Positions 43,798-52,428 of a stretch of 64,000 nt of DNA are shown here, in pieces. The number at the start of each line of letters is the position of its first letter. Within the stretch, counting starts at the first letter, position 1. The translations under genes were made by a program, and so were the position numbers. Location of the stretch: the NCBI RefSeq assembly GCF_013761005.1, contig NZ_JACDUS010000012.1:1-64000 (forward strand). Direction: 5' to 3'. The notes below the pieces were generated by a model. The model was not told the DNA's origin and searched no databases. It worked only from the letters and a program-made list of their open reading frames with translations. Origin of the DNA: Desulfosalsimonas propionicica. GTDB lineage: Bacteria > Desulfobacterota > Desulfobacteria > Desulfobacterales > Desulfosalsimonadaceae.

Positions 43798-44862
43798 TTA
43801 ATCCACTTTATGGACCCAGCCCTCGGTATCCTGTGTGCGGCCGTACTGGATGTCGGTGATGGCGTCGAAAAATTTCCGGGCCCAGGAACCCACTTTTCCG
43901 TCGCCAATGGCAAGGGTCTTGTCCTTGTATTTGATCTGGCCCACCGGCGAGATCACCGCTGCCGTGCCCGAACCGAAGCATTCCTGGAGTTTGCCGGCCT
44001 TATGGGCTTCGACCACCTCATCGATGGAGATGCGCCGCTGGGTGACCGGATGCCCCCATTTTTCGGCCATTTCAATGACCGAATCCCGGGTGATGCCAGA
44101 TAAAATGCTGCCGGAAAGCGCGGGTGTGATGATTTCATCGTCAATGACAAAAAAGATGTTCATGGAGCCCACTTCCTCCACGTATTTGCGCTCCACTCCG
44201 TCTAGCCACAGCACCTGGGTATAGCCCTTGTGGTGGGCCTCTTCTCCGGCATACAGGCTGGCCGCGTAATTGCCGGCGGTTTTCACCTCGCCCACGCCGC
44301 CGGGCACGGCCCGGACATATTTTTCTGTCACCCAGATTTTTACCGGGTTGAATCCTTCCTTGTAATAGGCCCCCACCGGGCTCAGGATGATGAAAAACCG
44401 GTAGGTGTAGGAGGCCCGCACACCCAGAAACGGATCCATGGCAATGATGGTGGGCCGGATATACAAAGACGTGCCCGGGGCCGAGGGCACCCAGCGCTTT
44501 TCAATTTTGAGCAGCTCTTTTAATGCTCTAAGGGCAAATTCTTCATCAAAGGCCGGAATGCACATGCGATGGGCGGACTGGTTAAACCGGGTGAAATTCT
44601 GCTCCGGGCGGAAAAGCTGGATTTCGCCTTCCGGGGTCTTAAAGGCCTTTAACCCCTCGAAGATGGACTGGCCGTAGTGGAGCACCATGGTGGAGGGGTC
44701 TATGGTAATGGGTCCGTAGGGCTCGATGCGTGGGTTGTGCCAGCCGTTGTCCAAATCATAGTCCATGTTGAACATGTGGTCTGTAAAAAGGGTGCCGAAA
44801 GCCAGTTCGGATTCGTCTGGCAGGTCCTTTAGGGACCCGGCTTTCTGGATGCTGATTTCCAT
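43798..44862 (-). CDS. ilvE: Branched-chain amino acid aminotransferase
   Basis: A 354-residue PLP enzyme of fold type IV that transfers the amino group between branched-chain amino acids and 2-oxoglutarate. Visible are the YGQSIFEGLKAF opening, the PLP lysine in EVKTAGNYAAS, the EEVGSMNIFFV strand and SGITRDSVIEMAE. Length fits the longer BCAT type. Monocistronic, ending at the shared terminator. Confidence 0.93.
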   Translation of the reverse strand: MEISIQKAGSLKDLPDESELAFGTLFTDHMFNMDYDLDNGWHNPRIEPYGPITIDPSTMVLHYGQSIFEGLKAFKTPEGEIQLFRPEQNFTRFNQSAHRMCIPAFDEEFALRALKELLKIEKRWVPSAPGTSLYIRPTIIAMDPFLGVRASYTYRFFIILSPVGAYYKEGFNPVKIWVTEKYVRAVPGGVGEVKTAGNYAASLYAGEEAHHKGYTQVLWLDGVERKYVEEVGSMNIFFVIDDEIITPALSGSILSGITRDSVIEMAEKWGHPVTQRRISIDEVVEAHKAGKLQECFGSGTAAVISPVGQIKYKDKTLAIGDGKVGSWARKFFDAITDIQYGRTQDTEGWVHKVD

Positions 44863-45074
44863 GGGGATACTCCGTTTTTCCGATTGGTCTCTGTCAGGTA
44901 AAGATTATAAAAACCTGTTGATTTTTATACGTTTATCCATTTGCCGCCGCTAAGACGTTTTTTACGTTAACGTCAAATGCCCGGATGATCAAGAAAATTG
45001 TTCCCGGCCGGGCAAAAAAGCCCGGGTTTTTCCCCTTGATTGCCGCCTGCAGCGGTGATAGGAATTCAATTGTG

Positions 45075-45248
45075 ATGAAAACAAGTATACACAGCAATCC
45101 TGCGCCGGCATCTCCATATCTGGTCTGTCCGTTTAAAAAAGGCAGGCCCAAAAAGCACATTGATGTCTGCCGCAAATGCCGGAAAAACCGAAAGTGCGCC
45201 ATTTATCAGGATTATATGCAGCCGGGATTGTTCCCGGGATGGCGTTAA
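45075..45248 (+). CDS. Small Cys-rich protein (possible)
   Basis: A 57-codon frame with a Cys arrangement that could bind metal: CPFKKGRPKKHIDVC, then CRKC and KC (C-x13-C-x2-C-x4-C), ending in QDYMQPGLFPGW. The start is uncertain. An in-frame upstream extension to 44985 would run through a hairpin with T run (45008-45031), so I start at 45075, which has AGGA 11 bases before it. No family is firmly recognised. It lies 24 bp before the aldolase gene. Confidence 0.45.
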   Translation: MKTSIHSNPAPASPYLVCPFKKGRPKKHIDVCRKCRKNRKCAIYQDYMQPGLFPGWR

Positions 45249-45272
45249 CCCTTATTTTTCCCGAACACAGCC

Positions 45273-46445
45273 ATGGACTCCGATATTTCTGCATATCCCA
45301 AAAGACTCTGCCGAAGCGGCCTGACAGAAAATGAGGCCCTTTTTTGGGCTGCCCCCGGCCAGGGTCAGCCCGGCTGGAACCGCCAGCACCCGGTTTGTGC
45401 CCGGCTCGATCCCCTGCTGGAAAAGCCCGGGATCGGCGCTGTGGTTTATGGCCGGCCGGCTGAGCCCTATGCCGGGATCTTTGACTATCTGGCCCGGACT
45501 GCCGCAGACGGGGTGATCCGTCCCCGGGATTCTGAAACCCGGGTGTTTTTAATCGACCTGCCGGTGGCCGAAAGCCCGGATCCGCAGCGCCTGGGACCGG
45601 CCTTGTCGGAACGCAGATGTCTGGTGATTCCCGGCTTTGGCCTCCTTGCCCATGGCAGAGACATGGCCGAAGCCTGCGTTTGTTTTTCCGCTGCCTGCTT
45701 TGCCGGGTTTGTGAAGTTTTTTGCAGATTCTCTCCAGGCAAGCCGGACCGGCAACATCGGCCGGGATCGCATCCAAACATTTGATCGTGCCTGCACCTAT
45801 CTTTCAGAGCCGGCTGTGTTTGAAGGCGGGCTCATGCGCGGCCCGTTTGAAACCGAGGCGGATGCGCGCGCGGCCATTATCGAGGCCGGCCGGGCCGTTG
45901 TCGGCCACGGTCTTGTGGATGCCAGCTTCGGCAATCTTTCCTACCGTCTGGGCAACAGCGTGTATATCACCACATCCGGCAGCTTTCTGGATGATCTCAG
46001 AGATTCGGTTGCAGTGGTAAACTTAAATACAGGCGCTGCCAGCGGCGGCCGGCCTTCATCTGAACGGCCGGCCCACGAGCAGATCGCTGCCCGGACCAAT
46101 TTTTTGGCCATTGTCCACGGCCATCCCCTGTTTTCCGTAATCCTGTCCATGGACTGCCATGAAACTGATTGCCCGGATTCAGGCGACTGCCACCGTCTTT
46201 GTCCGCGCCCCCGGCAGGTGTGCTCTGTTCCGGTGGTCTCCGGTGAGACCGGCGGGGGTCCTTACGGGCTTTCCCAAACCGTGCCCCCGGCAATCAAGAC
46301 CCACAAGGCCGCCATTGTTTACGGCCACGGGGTTTTTAGCTGTGCGGCCAATGATTTTAACAATGCCCTGGGCCGCATGGTGACCATTGAACAGCTCTGC
46401 CGAAAGACCTATTTCGAGCAGATCGGCGTCCAGATCCGGTCATAG
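45273..46445 (+). CDS. Class II aldolase/adducin-like protein with N-terminal extra domain
   Basis: A 390-residue protein. Residues about 190-390 form a class II aldolase/adducin domain (GRAVVGHGLVDASFGNLSYRLGNSVYITTSGS, AHEQIAARTN, VHGHPLF, YGHGVFSC), with the His residues of the metal site (HGHP, HGHG) kept. Residues 1-185 look like a second, decayed copy (HPVCARLDPLLEKPGIGAVVYGRPAEPYAGIF, CLVIPGFGLLAHGRDMAEA) with its metal site partly lost. The substrate is unknown. First of three closely spaced genes with a MoxR ATPase and a CoxE-like protein. Confidence 0.75.
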   Translation: MDSDISAYPKRLCRSGLTENEALFWAAPGQGQPGWNRQHPVCARLDPLLEKPGIGAVVYGRPAEPYAGIFDYLARTAADGVIRPRDSETRVFLIDLPVAESPDPQRLGPALSERRCLVIPGFGLLAHGRDMAEACVCFSAACFAGFVKFFADSLQASRTGNIGRDRIQTFDRACTYLSEPAVFEGGLMRGPFETEADARAAIIEAGRAVVGHGLVDASFGNLSYRLGNSVYITTSGSFLDDLRDSVAVVNLNTGAASGGRPSSERPAHEQIAARTNFLAIVHGHPLFSVILSMDCHETDCPDSGDCHRLCPRPRQVCSVPVVSGETGGGPYGLSQTVPPAIKTHKAAIVYGHGVFSCAANDFNNALGRMVTIEQLCRKTYFEQIGVQIRS

Positions 46446-46459
46446 CAGAAAGATTATAT

Positions 46460-47374
46460 ATGGAATTTGAAAGCATCGAGGATGTGACCTGCCGGCTTGA
46501 ACGCGCAGGCTACATCCCTTCCCGGGAAATTGCCACGGTGGTGTTTCTGGCTGCTGCCACCCAAAAACCCATCCTTGTGGAAGGCCCGGCCGGCGGGGGC
46601 AAGACCGAGTTGGCCCGGGCCGTGGCCCGGTGCCTGGGCCGGGACAAAATCCGGCTTCAGTGCTATGAGGGCTTAGATGAGGCCAAGGCCCTGTATGAAT
46701 GGGAATATGCCAAGCAGCTGCTCTACACCCAGATGATCAAGGAGAAGATCAATGATTTGATCGCCGGGGCGGCCAGCATTGCCGAGGCCGTGGAACGCAT
46801 TGCCGAGCAGGAGGACGCGTTTTTCTCCGAGCGCTTCATCCTTGCCCGGCCCCTTTTACAGGCCATTTCCTCGGAAAAGCCCGTGGTGCTGCTCATTGAT
46901 GAAATCGACAAGGCCGATCCGGAATTTGAGGCCTTTTTGCTGGAGCTGCTCTCGGAATTCCAGGTATCGATTCCCGAGCTGGGCATCCGCAAGGCCAGGC
47001 ACATCCCCATGGTGGTGCTCACCTCCAACAACTACCGGGACATGAGCGATGCATTAAAGCGCCGGTGTATTCATCTCTATATCGACTATCCCGAACCGGA
47101 GCTGGAAAAACGCATTATCCGCCTGAAACTGCCTGGCATTGACGACGCCCTGGCAGATCGGCTGGTCTGTGCTGTCAACCATATCCGGGAACTGGACATG
47201 AAAAAACGGCCCTGCATTTCCGAAACACTGGACTGGGCCCAGGCCCTGATGGTGTTAAACATCGGGGAATTGTCCTGTCAGGCCGTTTCTGACACCCTTA
47301 ATGTGATCTGCAAATACCGCGCGGATGCCCAGCTGGTGCGCGAATCCATGGACAAGGTGCTTTCGGTGAAATGA
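46460..47374 (+). CDS. MoxR-type AAA+ ATPase (CoxD-like)
   Basis: A 304-residue chaperone-like ATPase. Walker A is EGPAGGGKTELARAVA near residue 36, Walker B is VVLLIDEIDKADPEFE, sensor 1 is VLTSNNYRDMSDALKRRC. In CO dehydrogenase and other systems MoxR/CoxD proteins work with a VWA partner to insert metal or remodel an enzyme. The stop overlaps the VWA gene (ATGA), the standard pairing. Confidence 0.88.
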   Translation: MEFESIEDVTCRLERAGYIPSREIATVVFLAAATQKPILVEGPAGGGKTELARAVARCLGRDKIRLQCYEGLDEAKALYEWEYAKQLLYTQMIKEKINDLIAGAASIAEAVERIAEQEDAFFSERFILARPLLQAISSEKPVVLLIDEIDKADPEFEAFLLELLSEFQVSIPELGIRKARHIPMVVLTSNNYRDMSDALKRRCIHLYIDYPEPELEKRIIRLKLPGIDDALADRLVCAVNHIRELDMKKRPCISETLDWAQALMVLNIGELSCQAVSDTLNVICKYRADAQLVRESMDKVLSVK

Positions 47375-48729
47375 TCGACCGGCTGATCCAGTTTGCCGCA
47401 GCCTGCCGGGCCGCGGACCTTCGGGTATCGACCGCCGAGCTCATCGACTGCCACCAGCATCTTCAGTGTGTGGATCTGGTGGATGAAGCCCGGTTTAAAA
47501 CCGTGCTCCGGGCCAATTTTGCCAAAAGCCGCAGGGACCAGGCCGCATTTGACCGGGTTTATGACCTGTTTTTCCACGGCCTGGGCGCCAGTGAGGACGA
47601 GGATGTGCAGCACATGGATGCCAAGGCCGCGGCCGAGCTGCTCAGCCAGGCCGGCATGGGAGACGATGACCTGGATGCCGCGCTTTTTGATTTTGTCACT
47701 GGTGATCCCGCTTCCTTTCTGCAGGTTTTGCAGGACCTGGACCAGCAGGCGGACGCGCCTTCGGCAAGCGGGGTCAAGTCCAACCTCGGCCAGCTGGCCG
47801 GGCGGATGCAGGTGATGCTTCGGATAAACGCCATACAGCGGGGGCTGGCCCGTCTGCCGGACGGCACCAGCCAGGCCCCGGCAGCTGCATCCGCATCCCG
47901 GCGCCTTAATCAGGCGCGGGGGCTTCTCACCCGCCAGAACCAGCCCTACAATGACGGCCTGCGCCAGGTGCGCTCCCATCACAAGCATTACCAGGGCCTG
48001 GGAGAACAGTTTTTTTCGTCTCTGACGCCAGCTGAAATCGAGCAGATGCGCGATGTGATCCAGCAGCTGGTACGCAAACTAAAAGACCGCATGGGCCGGC
48101 GTTTTGCGGCCTCGCGCCGGGGCGGACTCGATGTCCGAAAGACCCTGCGCCGGGCGGGCCGGTTCCAGGGCGTGCCCCTGGAATTGTCCTACCGTCGCCG
48201 GCCGCTTCGAAAAACCCGGATCGTTGCCCTTTGCGACGTATCCGGCTCGGTGTGGTCTGCTGCCCGGTTCATGCTGCATCTGCTCTATTCTCTTCAGGAC
48301 TGTTTCTCCTCTGTGCACAGCTTTGCTTTTGTGTCAGGCACCACGGATATCAGCGAGATTTTTGCGCACAACGAGGTCAACCGGGCACTGGAAAAGGTGC
48401 TGTCGAGCCCGGATATCGGCTTTGACGCCTTGACCGACTACGGCGAGGTGTTTTACGAATTCCGGCAGCTCCACATGCACCGGATTAACCGCAAAACCAC
48501 AGTGATCATTGTGGGAGACGGCCGGTCCAACTACCAGCATCCCCGGGAATCCATTCTGGCCGAAATCCGGGAAAAAGCCCGGCGCATCATCTGGCTCAAC
48601 CCCGAACCCGAAGCCTTCTGGGGGACGGGCGACAGCGAGATGCATACCTACAAGGCCCACTGCCACGAAGTGCGCACCTGCCAGAACCTCAATCAGCTCA
48701 TTGATTTTATCGAAGAACTGGTGCTCTGA
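47371..48729 (+). CDS. CoxE-like VWA domain protein
   Basis: A 452-residue protein. The N-terminal half is helical. The C-terminal VWA domain has a complete MIDAS metal site start (ALCDVSGSVWSAARF at about residue 286), FAFVSGTTDISEIF and VIIVGDGRSNYQ. It is the usual partner of the MoxR ATPase upstream. Family members mature molybdenum hydroxylases or other enzymes; no such client gene is adjacent, so the client may be the aldolase-like protein or lie elsewhere. Confidence 0.88.
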   Translation: MIDRLIQFAAACRAADLRVSTAELIDCHQHLQCVDLVDEARFKTVLRANFAKSRRDQAAFDRVYDLFFHGLGASEDEDVQHMDAKAAAELLSQAGMGDDDLDAALFDFVTGDPASFLQVLQDLDQQADAPSASGVKSNLGQLAGRMQVMLRINAIQRGLARLPDGTSQAPAAASASRRLNQARGLLTRQNQPYNDGLRQVRSHHKHYQGLGEQFFSSLTPAEIEQMRDVIQQLVRKLKDRMGRRFAASRRGGLDVRKTLRRAGRFQGVPLELSYRRRPLRKTRIVALCDVSGSVWSAARFMLHLLYSLQDCFSSVHSFAFVSGTTDISEIFAHNEVNRALEKVLSSPDIGFDALTDYGEVFYEFRQLHMHRINRKTTVIIVGDGRSNYQHPRESILAEIREKARRIIWLNPEPEAFWGTGDSEMHTYKAHCHEVRTCQNLNQLIDFIEELVL

Positions 48730-48759
48730 CACTGTTTGAAAAAAAAGCAAAAACAGGGC

Positions 48760-48812
48760 TTGACTTTTCAGGTATCGTTTAGAATAATATTTTAAAACTG
48801 AGAAGCATTCTA
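48760..48812 (+). promoter_or_regulatory. Promoter and 33-bp inverted-repeat operator of the SDR-tetR-xsc operon
   Basis: TTGACT (48760-48765), 17-base spacer, AATAAT (48783-48788). An operator overlaps the -10: TAGAAT at 48780-48785 and ATTCTA at 48807-48812, a 33-bp span. The right half also contains AGAA-GCA-TTCT. The same 33-bp arrangement recurs at 52370-52402. Confidence 0.7.
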
Positions 48813-48834
48813 ATTTTAAAAAATGCGAGGTGCC

Positions 48835-49674
48835 ATGTACCCGGATTTGAAAGGCAGGACCGCTATTGTGACCGGGGCCGGGAAAAAAACCGGCATCGGA
48901 TATGCCATTGCCGCCAAACTGGCCGCCTGCGGGGCCAACATTGTGGTGGCCGATCTGGGCCGGCCCCAGCCGGATCAGAGTCAGGTCAGCACGGCCAGCT
49001 CCGAGCAGATGCAGGATATTGAAAAACAGATTGCAGATGATTTCAAGGTGCGCTGCCGGGCTCTGAGCCTGGATGTCACCGATTCCGAATCCATTTCACA
49101 GATGGTGGCCTCCGTGGTCCGGGAGTTCGGGGGCATTGAAATTTTATGCAACAATGCCGGGGCCTCCTTTGGGGTGCCAAGCGACGTGGAAAACTATGAC
49201 GAGGCCGCCTGGGTCAAAACCATTGACGTAAACCTCAACGGGGTGTTCCGGGTGTCAAAGGCCGTGATTCCGGAAATCCGCCAGGCAGGCGGGGGATCCA
49301 TCGTCAATATCGCCTCAAGGGCGGGCAAGGTGGCGCCCCTTTTTAATTCCGCCTATGCCGCAGCCAAGGCCGGGGTGATCATGCTCACCAAGACCATGGC
49401 AAAGGAACTGGCCGGTGCCGGCATCCGGGTCAACGCCATCTGTCCGGGGCAGATCATGACCGATATCGAAAAGTGGCGCTTTGAGCTTGAAGCGCAGTTT
49501 TTCAACACCACGGCCGAACAGCGGCAGAAGGAAATGTGTGCCACCATTCCCCTGGGCCGCATCGGAGAGCCGGCCGAAGTGGCCGATCTGGCAGCATTTC
49601 TGGCGTCGGAAGCGTCTTCTTATATCACCGGCCAGGCAATGAATATTACCGGCGGCCAGCTCATGGAATTGTGA
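48835..49674 (+). CDS. SDR family oxidoreductase (FabG-like)
   Basis: A 279-residue short-chain dehydrogenase. The cofactor loop is VTGAGKKTGIGYAIA, then NNAG near residue 105, and the catalytic Ser/Tyr/Lys in NIASRAG...NSAYAAAKAG. Proline-Gly (CPGQIMTDI) and GQAMNITGG complete the fold. First gene of the operon with tetR and xsc; an alcohol or aldehyde dehydrogenase feeding Xsc (for example acting on sulfoacetaldehyde or its precursor) is an inference. The ATG at 48835 follows GAGGTG. Confidence 0.88.
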   Translation: MYPDLKGRTAIVTGAGKKTGIGYAIAAKLAACGANIVVADLGRPQPDQSQVSTASSEQMQDIEKQIADDFKVRCRALSLDVTDSESISQMVASVVREFGGIEILCNNAGASFGVPSDVENYDEAAWVKTIDVNLNGVFRVSKAVIPEIRQAGGGSIVNIASRAGKVAPLFNSAYAAAKAGVIMLTKTMAKELAGAGIRVNAICPGQIMTDIEKWRFELEAQFFNTTAEQRQKEMCATIPLGRIGEPAEVADLAAFLASEASSYITGQAMNITGGQLMEL

Positions 49675-49719
49675 CCCGGGTGGCTGTCTGTCCAACCAAT
49701 AAAATTAAAAAAGCAGAAA

Positions 49720-50364
49720 ATGGGACAAAAGGAACGAAGGCAGCGGGAGAAAATGCAGCGGCGCACCCAGATCTTAAACGCCGCAAGGGCATTGCTTTTA
49801 AAAGAGGGGTTTTCCCGCACGTCTGTGAACAAGATTTCGAAAAAGGCGGAGCTTTCCATCGGCTCCATTTATTTTTATTTCACCAACAAGGCTGAAATTT
49901 TTGCCTCCCTGCAGCAGGAGGGCCTGGAGATTCTGCATACTTACCTGGTTTCTGAAACCGAAGGGATATCCGATCCCCGTGTTCAGCTTCAAAAAGGTGC
50001 AGAGGCGTATTACCAGTTCAGCCGGGCGCACAAAGATTATTTTGACGTGATCAATTATTTTCTTTCCTCGCCCCAGGTCTTTTTCTCCGAGGATGTCAAC
50101 CGGACCATCGGCTCCAAGGGGCTTTTGATCCTGGAGCAAATTGCCGGCATCATCCGGCAGGGAAATGTGCAAAAGGTTTTTGATGAGCCTTATCCAAACA
50201 ATTTTGCCGTGTTTTTCTGGTCTTCTTTGCATGGGCTGGTGCAGATCCGAAAACTGCAGGGCGTCATTATCGAATCCGACGATTATTTTCAGTTTTTTCA
50301 ATATAGTGTTCACAAACTCATTGAAAGCATAAAATTCAGGGAGGTTACAGATGACAACGCATAA
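49720..50364 (+). CDS. TetR/AcrR family regulator
   Basis: A 214-residue repressor-type regulator. The HTH is at residues about 12-58 (ILNAARALLLKEGFSRTSVNKISKKAELSIGSIYFYF). The C-terminal ligand domain is helical and unassigned. The gene lies between the SDR and xsc genes and overlaps xsc by 14 bp. The shared operators at 48780 and 52370 are its likely binding sites, giving autoregulation plus control of the second unit. Confidence 0.9.
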   Translation: MGQKERRQREKMQRRTQILNAARALLLKEGFSRTSVNKISKKAELSIGSIYFYFTNKAEIFASLQQEGLEILHTYLVSETEGISDPRVQLQKGAEAYYQFSRAHKDYFDVINYFLSSPQVFFSEDVNRTIGSKGLLILEQIAGIIRQGNVQKVFDEPYPNNFAVFFWSSLHGLVQIRKLQGVIIESDDYFQFFQYSVHKLIESIKFREVTDDNA

Positions 50365-52081
50365 GATGACACCCAGCGAAGCATTGGTGGAAACCCTGGC
50401 AGCAGAAGGTGTGGAAACCGTGTTCGGTATTGTGGGTTCCGCCTACATGGACGCCCTGGATCTTTTCCCGGCCGCGGGCATCCGTTTTGTATCCGTTGCC
50501 CATGAACAGGCCGCCGCCCATGCCGCAGACGGCCTGTCCCGGGTCACGGGCCGGCCCCAAGCCTGTATTGCCCAGAACGGGCCGGGTGCGGCCAATTTTG
50601 TTTCCGCCATTACCGCGGCCTACTGGGCCCATTCCCCGGTGGTGGCCATCACCCCGGAAACCGGTTCCATGGGCATCGGCACAGGCGGTTTCCAGGAACT
50701 GGACCAGATGGCATGGTTTTCCGAGCAGACCGTCTGGCAGGTAAGGGTCAACCGGCCCGAGCGCATGGCTGAACTGGCCCGAAGGGCCTTTTACATGGCC
50801 AAACTGGAAAACGGCCCCACCCAGTTAAACATTCCCAGGGATTATTTTTACGGCGAGTTTGAGGATGAAGTTTATCCGTCTCTTGAGATATCCCATGGTC
50901 CGGGATCGCGTGCGGCCCTGGCAGAGGCGTCAAAGCTGGTGGCAGCCGCAAAATATCCGGTGATCATTGCCGGCGGCGGGGTCAGTCAGGGAGACGCTCT
51001 GGCCGAAACCAAAGCCCTGGCCGAATACCTGCAGGCCCCTGTGGTCAATTCCTATCTGCACAATGATTCGTTTCCCGCAGACCACCCCCTGGCAACCGGT
51101 CCCATCGGATACTGCGGTTCCAAGGCCGCCATGCGGATTCTTTCCAAAGCCGACGTGGTGCTGGCCCTGGGCTGCCGCCTCGGGCCCTTTGGCACCCTTC
51201 CCCAGTACGATATCGACTACTGGCCCAAAAACGCCCGGATCATCCAGGTGGATGCCAATGCACGGGTTCTGGGTTTGAGCAAAAAGGTGGATGTGGCAAG
51301 TGCTGCTGATGTCAAAGACTATGCCGCAGACCTGCTGACGACTGTCAAAGAGGCCATGGGAAAACCGGCCGATGCCCCGGTCAGGGTGGCGGAAATTGCC
51401 CGGGAAAAGGCCCGGTGGGCAGAGGAACTCGAATCCTGGTCAAGTGCTGAAATCTCTCCCATGCATCCCCGGGCATTTTTAAAAGCCCTGTCTGAATCCA
51501 TGCCCAAAGGTTCCATTGTGGCCACGGATATTGGCAACACCTCTTCCATGTGCAACGCGTATTTTCAGTTTTCCGATATCCGCCAGCACATTTCCGCCCT
51601 GAGCTGGGGCAACTGCGGGTTTGCCTACGGGGCTGCAATGGGCGCCAAGATCGGTCGGCCCGACAAGCCGGTGTTTGCCTTCCAGGGCGACGGGGCCTGG
51701 GGGATTTCCGGCATTGCCGAGGTCATGACCGCAGTGCGCGAAAACATCCCGGTGATTGCGGTGGTGGCCAACAACTATGAATGGGGCGCGGAAAAGAAAA
51801 ACCAGATCGATTATTACAACAACCGGTTTGTGGGCGCCAACCTGCGGGAGAATCCGGATTTTGCTCAGATTGCAAAAGACATGGGCGCAGACGGCCATGT
51901 GGTGAAAACACCAGAAGAGGTAAAAGATGCCGTGGCCAGTGCCGTGGCCTCGGAAAAGCCCTGCGTGATCGATGCCAGAATTCAGGGCGGAGAAGAGGTC
52001 CTGGCCGAGCCCTTCCGCAGGGATGCCTTAAAACCGCCGGTCCGGTATTTGTCCAAGTATCAGCATTTAAACGCCAAATAG
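50351..52081 (+). CDS. xsc: Sulfoacetaldehyde acetyltransferase
   Basis: A 576-residue TPP enzyme. The N-terminus (MTPSEALVETLAAEGVETVF, GSAYMDALDLFPAAGIRF, catalytic Glu in HEQAAAH), the internal ITPETGSMGIGTGGFQELDQM, and the end (EWGAEKKNQIDYYN, FRRDALKPPVRYL) match Xsc far better than acetolactate synthase. The TPP motif is GDGAWGISG...NN. It converts sulfoacetaldehyde and phosphate to acetyl phosphate and sulfite. A GGGAGG site precedes the ATG. The acetate kinase gene 4 kb downstream could harvest the acetyl phosphate as ATP. No taurine aminotransferase or SarD-type reductase is in the window. Confidence 0.85.
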   Translation: MTTHKMTPSEALVETLAAEGVETVFGIVGSAYMDALDLFPAAGIRFVSVAHEQAAAHAADGLSRVTGRPQACIAQNGPGAANFVSAITAAYWAHSPVVAITPETGSMGIGTGGFQELDQMAWFSEQTVWQVRVNRPERMAELARRAFYMAKLENGPTQLNIPRDYFYGEFEDEVYPSLEISHGPGSRAALAEASKLVAAAKYPVIIAGGGVSQGDALAETKALAEYLQAPVVNSYLHNDSFPADHPLATGPIGYCGSKAAMRILSKADVVLALGCRLGPFGTLPQYDIDYWPKNARIIQVDANARVLGLSKKVDVASAADVKDYAADLLTTVKEAMGKPADAPVRVAEIAREKARWAEELESWSSAEISPMHPRAFLKALSESMPKGSIVATDIGNTSSMCNAYFQFSDIRQHISALSWGNCGFAYGAAMGAKIGRPDKPVFAFQGDGAWGISGIAEVMTAVRENIPVIAVVANNYEWGAEKKNQIDYYNNRFVGANLRENPDFAQIAKDMGADGHVVKTPEEVKDAVASAVASEKPCVIDARIQGGEEVLAEPFRRDALKPPVRYLSKYQHLNAK

Positions 52082-52351
52082 GCGGGTTTCGGCCGGCAGG
52101 TCCAGTTTAACCCTTTAGCAGAATGAGCCGTCGAGGGTGCCCGCCGTAAAGCCGGTCACCCATGCCCAGATCCGGCCCAGGGGGTGTTTGGGGTGTATCC
52201 GCAGCCATGTTTGGCCGTGGTGGCGATTCGCACCGCGTTCACGCCCAGCAGCACAATAGCATATCATTGCCGGGCCTGCACGGCAAATCTATGATGGATT
52301 CGTTTCGTTGTCTGAATCGTCTGCATCAGGCCTGAACTTTGTTTTTGTTTG
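52082..52351. other. Intergenic region after xsc
   Basis: The GC-rich part (52090-52260) resembles coding sequence in its base use and could be a remnant of a minus-strand gene, but I cannot recognise a protein or keep one frame open. The AT-rich part from 52320 leads into the next promoter. No hairpin terminator stands out after xsc. Confidence 0.35.
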
Positions 52352-52402
52352 TTGACATTTTATCAAAAATAGAATAGTAATCAAATTTAGAACAGTATTC
52401 TA
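52352..52402 (+). promoter_or_regulatory. Promoter and 33-bp inverted-repeat operator of the TPP-lyase operon
   Basis: TTGACA (52352-52357) with AGTAAT (52376-52381) as the -10 after 18 bases. TAGAAT at 52370-52375 and ATTCTA at 52397-52402 span 33 bp, the same length and ends as the operator at 48780-48812. The right half contains AGAA-CAGTA-TTCT. Confidence 0.7.
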
Positions 52403-52428
52403 CAATACTTTTCAAAAGGAGCCTGTTT

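Noticed and set aside
50351-52081. Acetolactate synthase (ilvB)
   Set aside because: The Xsc-specific stretches (GGFQELDQM, EWGAEKKNQ, FRRDALKPPVRYL) and the acetate kinase context fit sulfoacetaldehyde acetyltransferase better. No small subunit is adjacent.
52090-52260. Remnant of a minus-strand gene after xsc
   Set aside because: Short coding-like pieces in different frames, but no recognisable family. Kept only as a remark in the intergenic entry.
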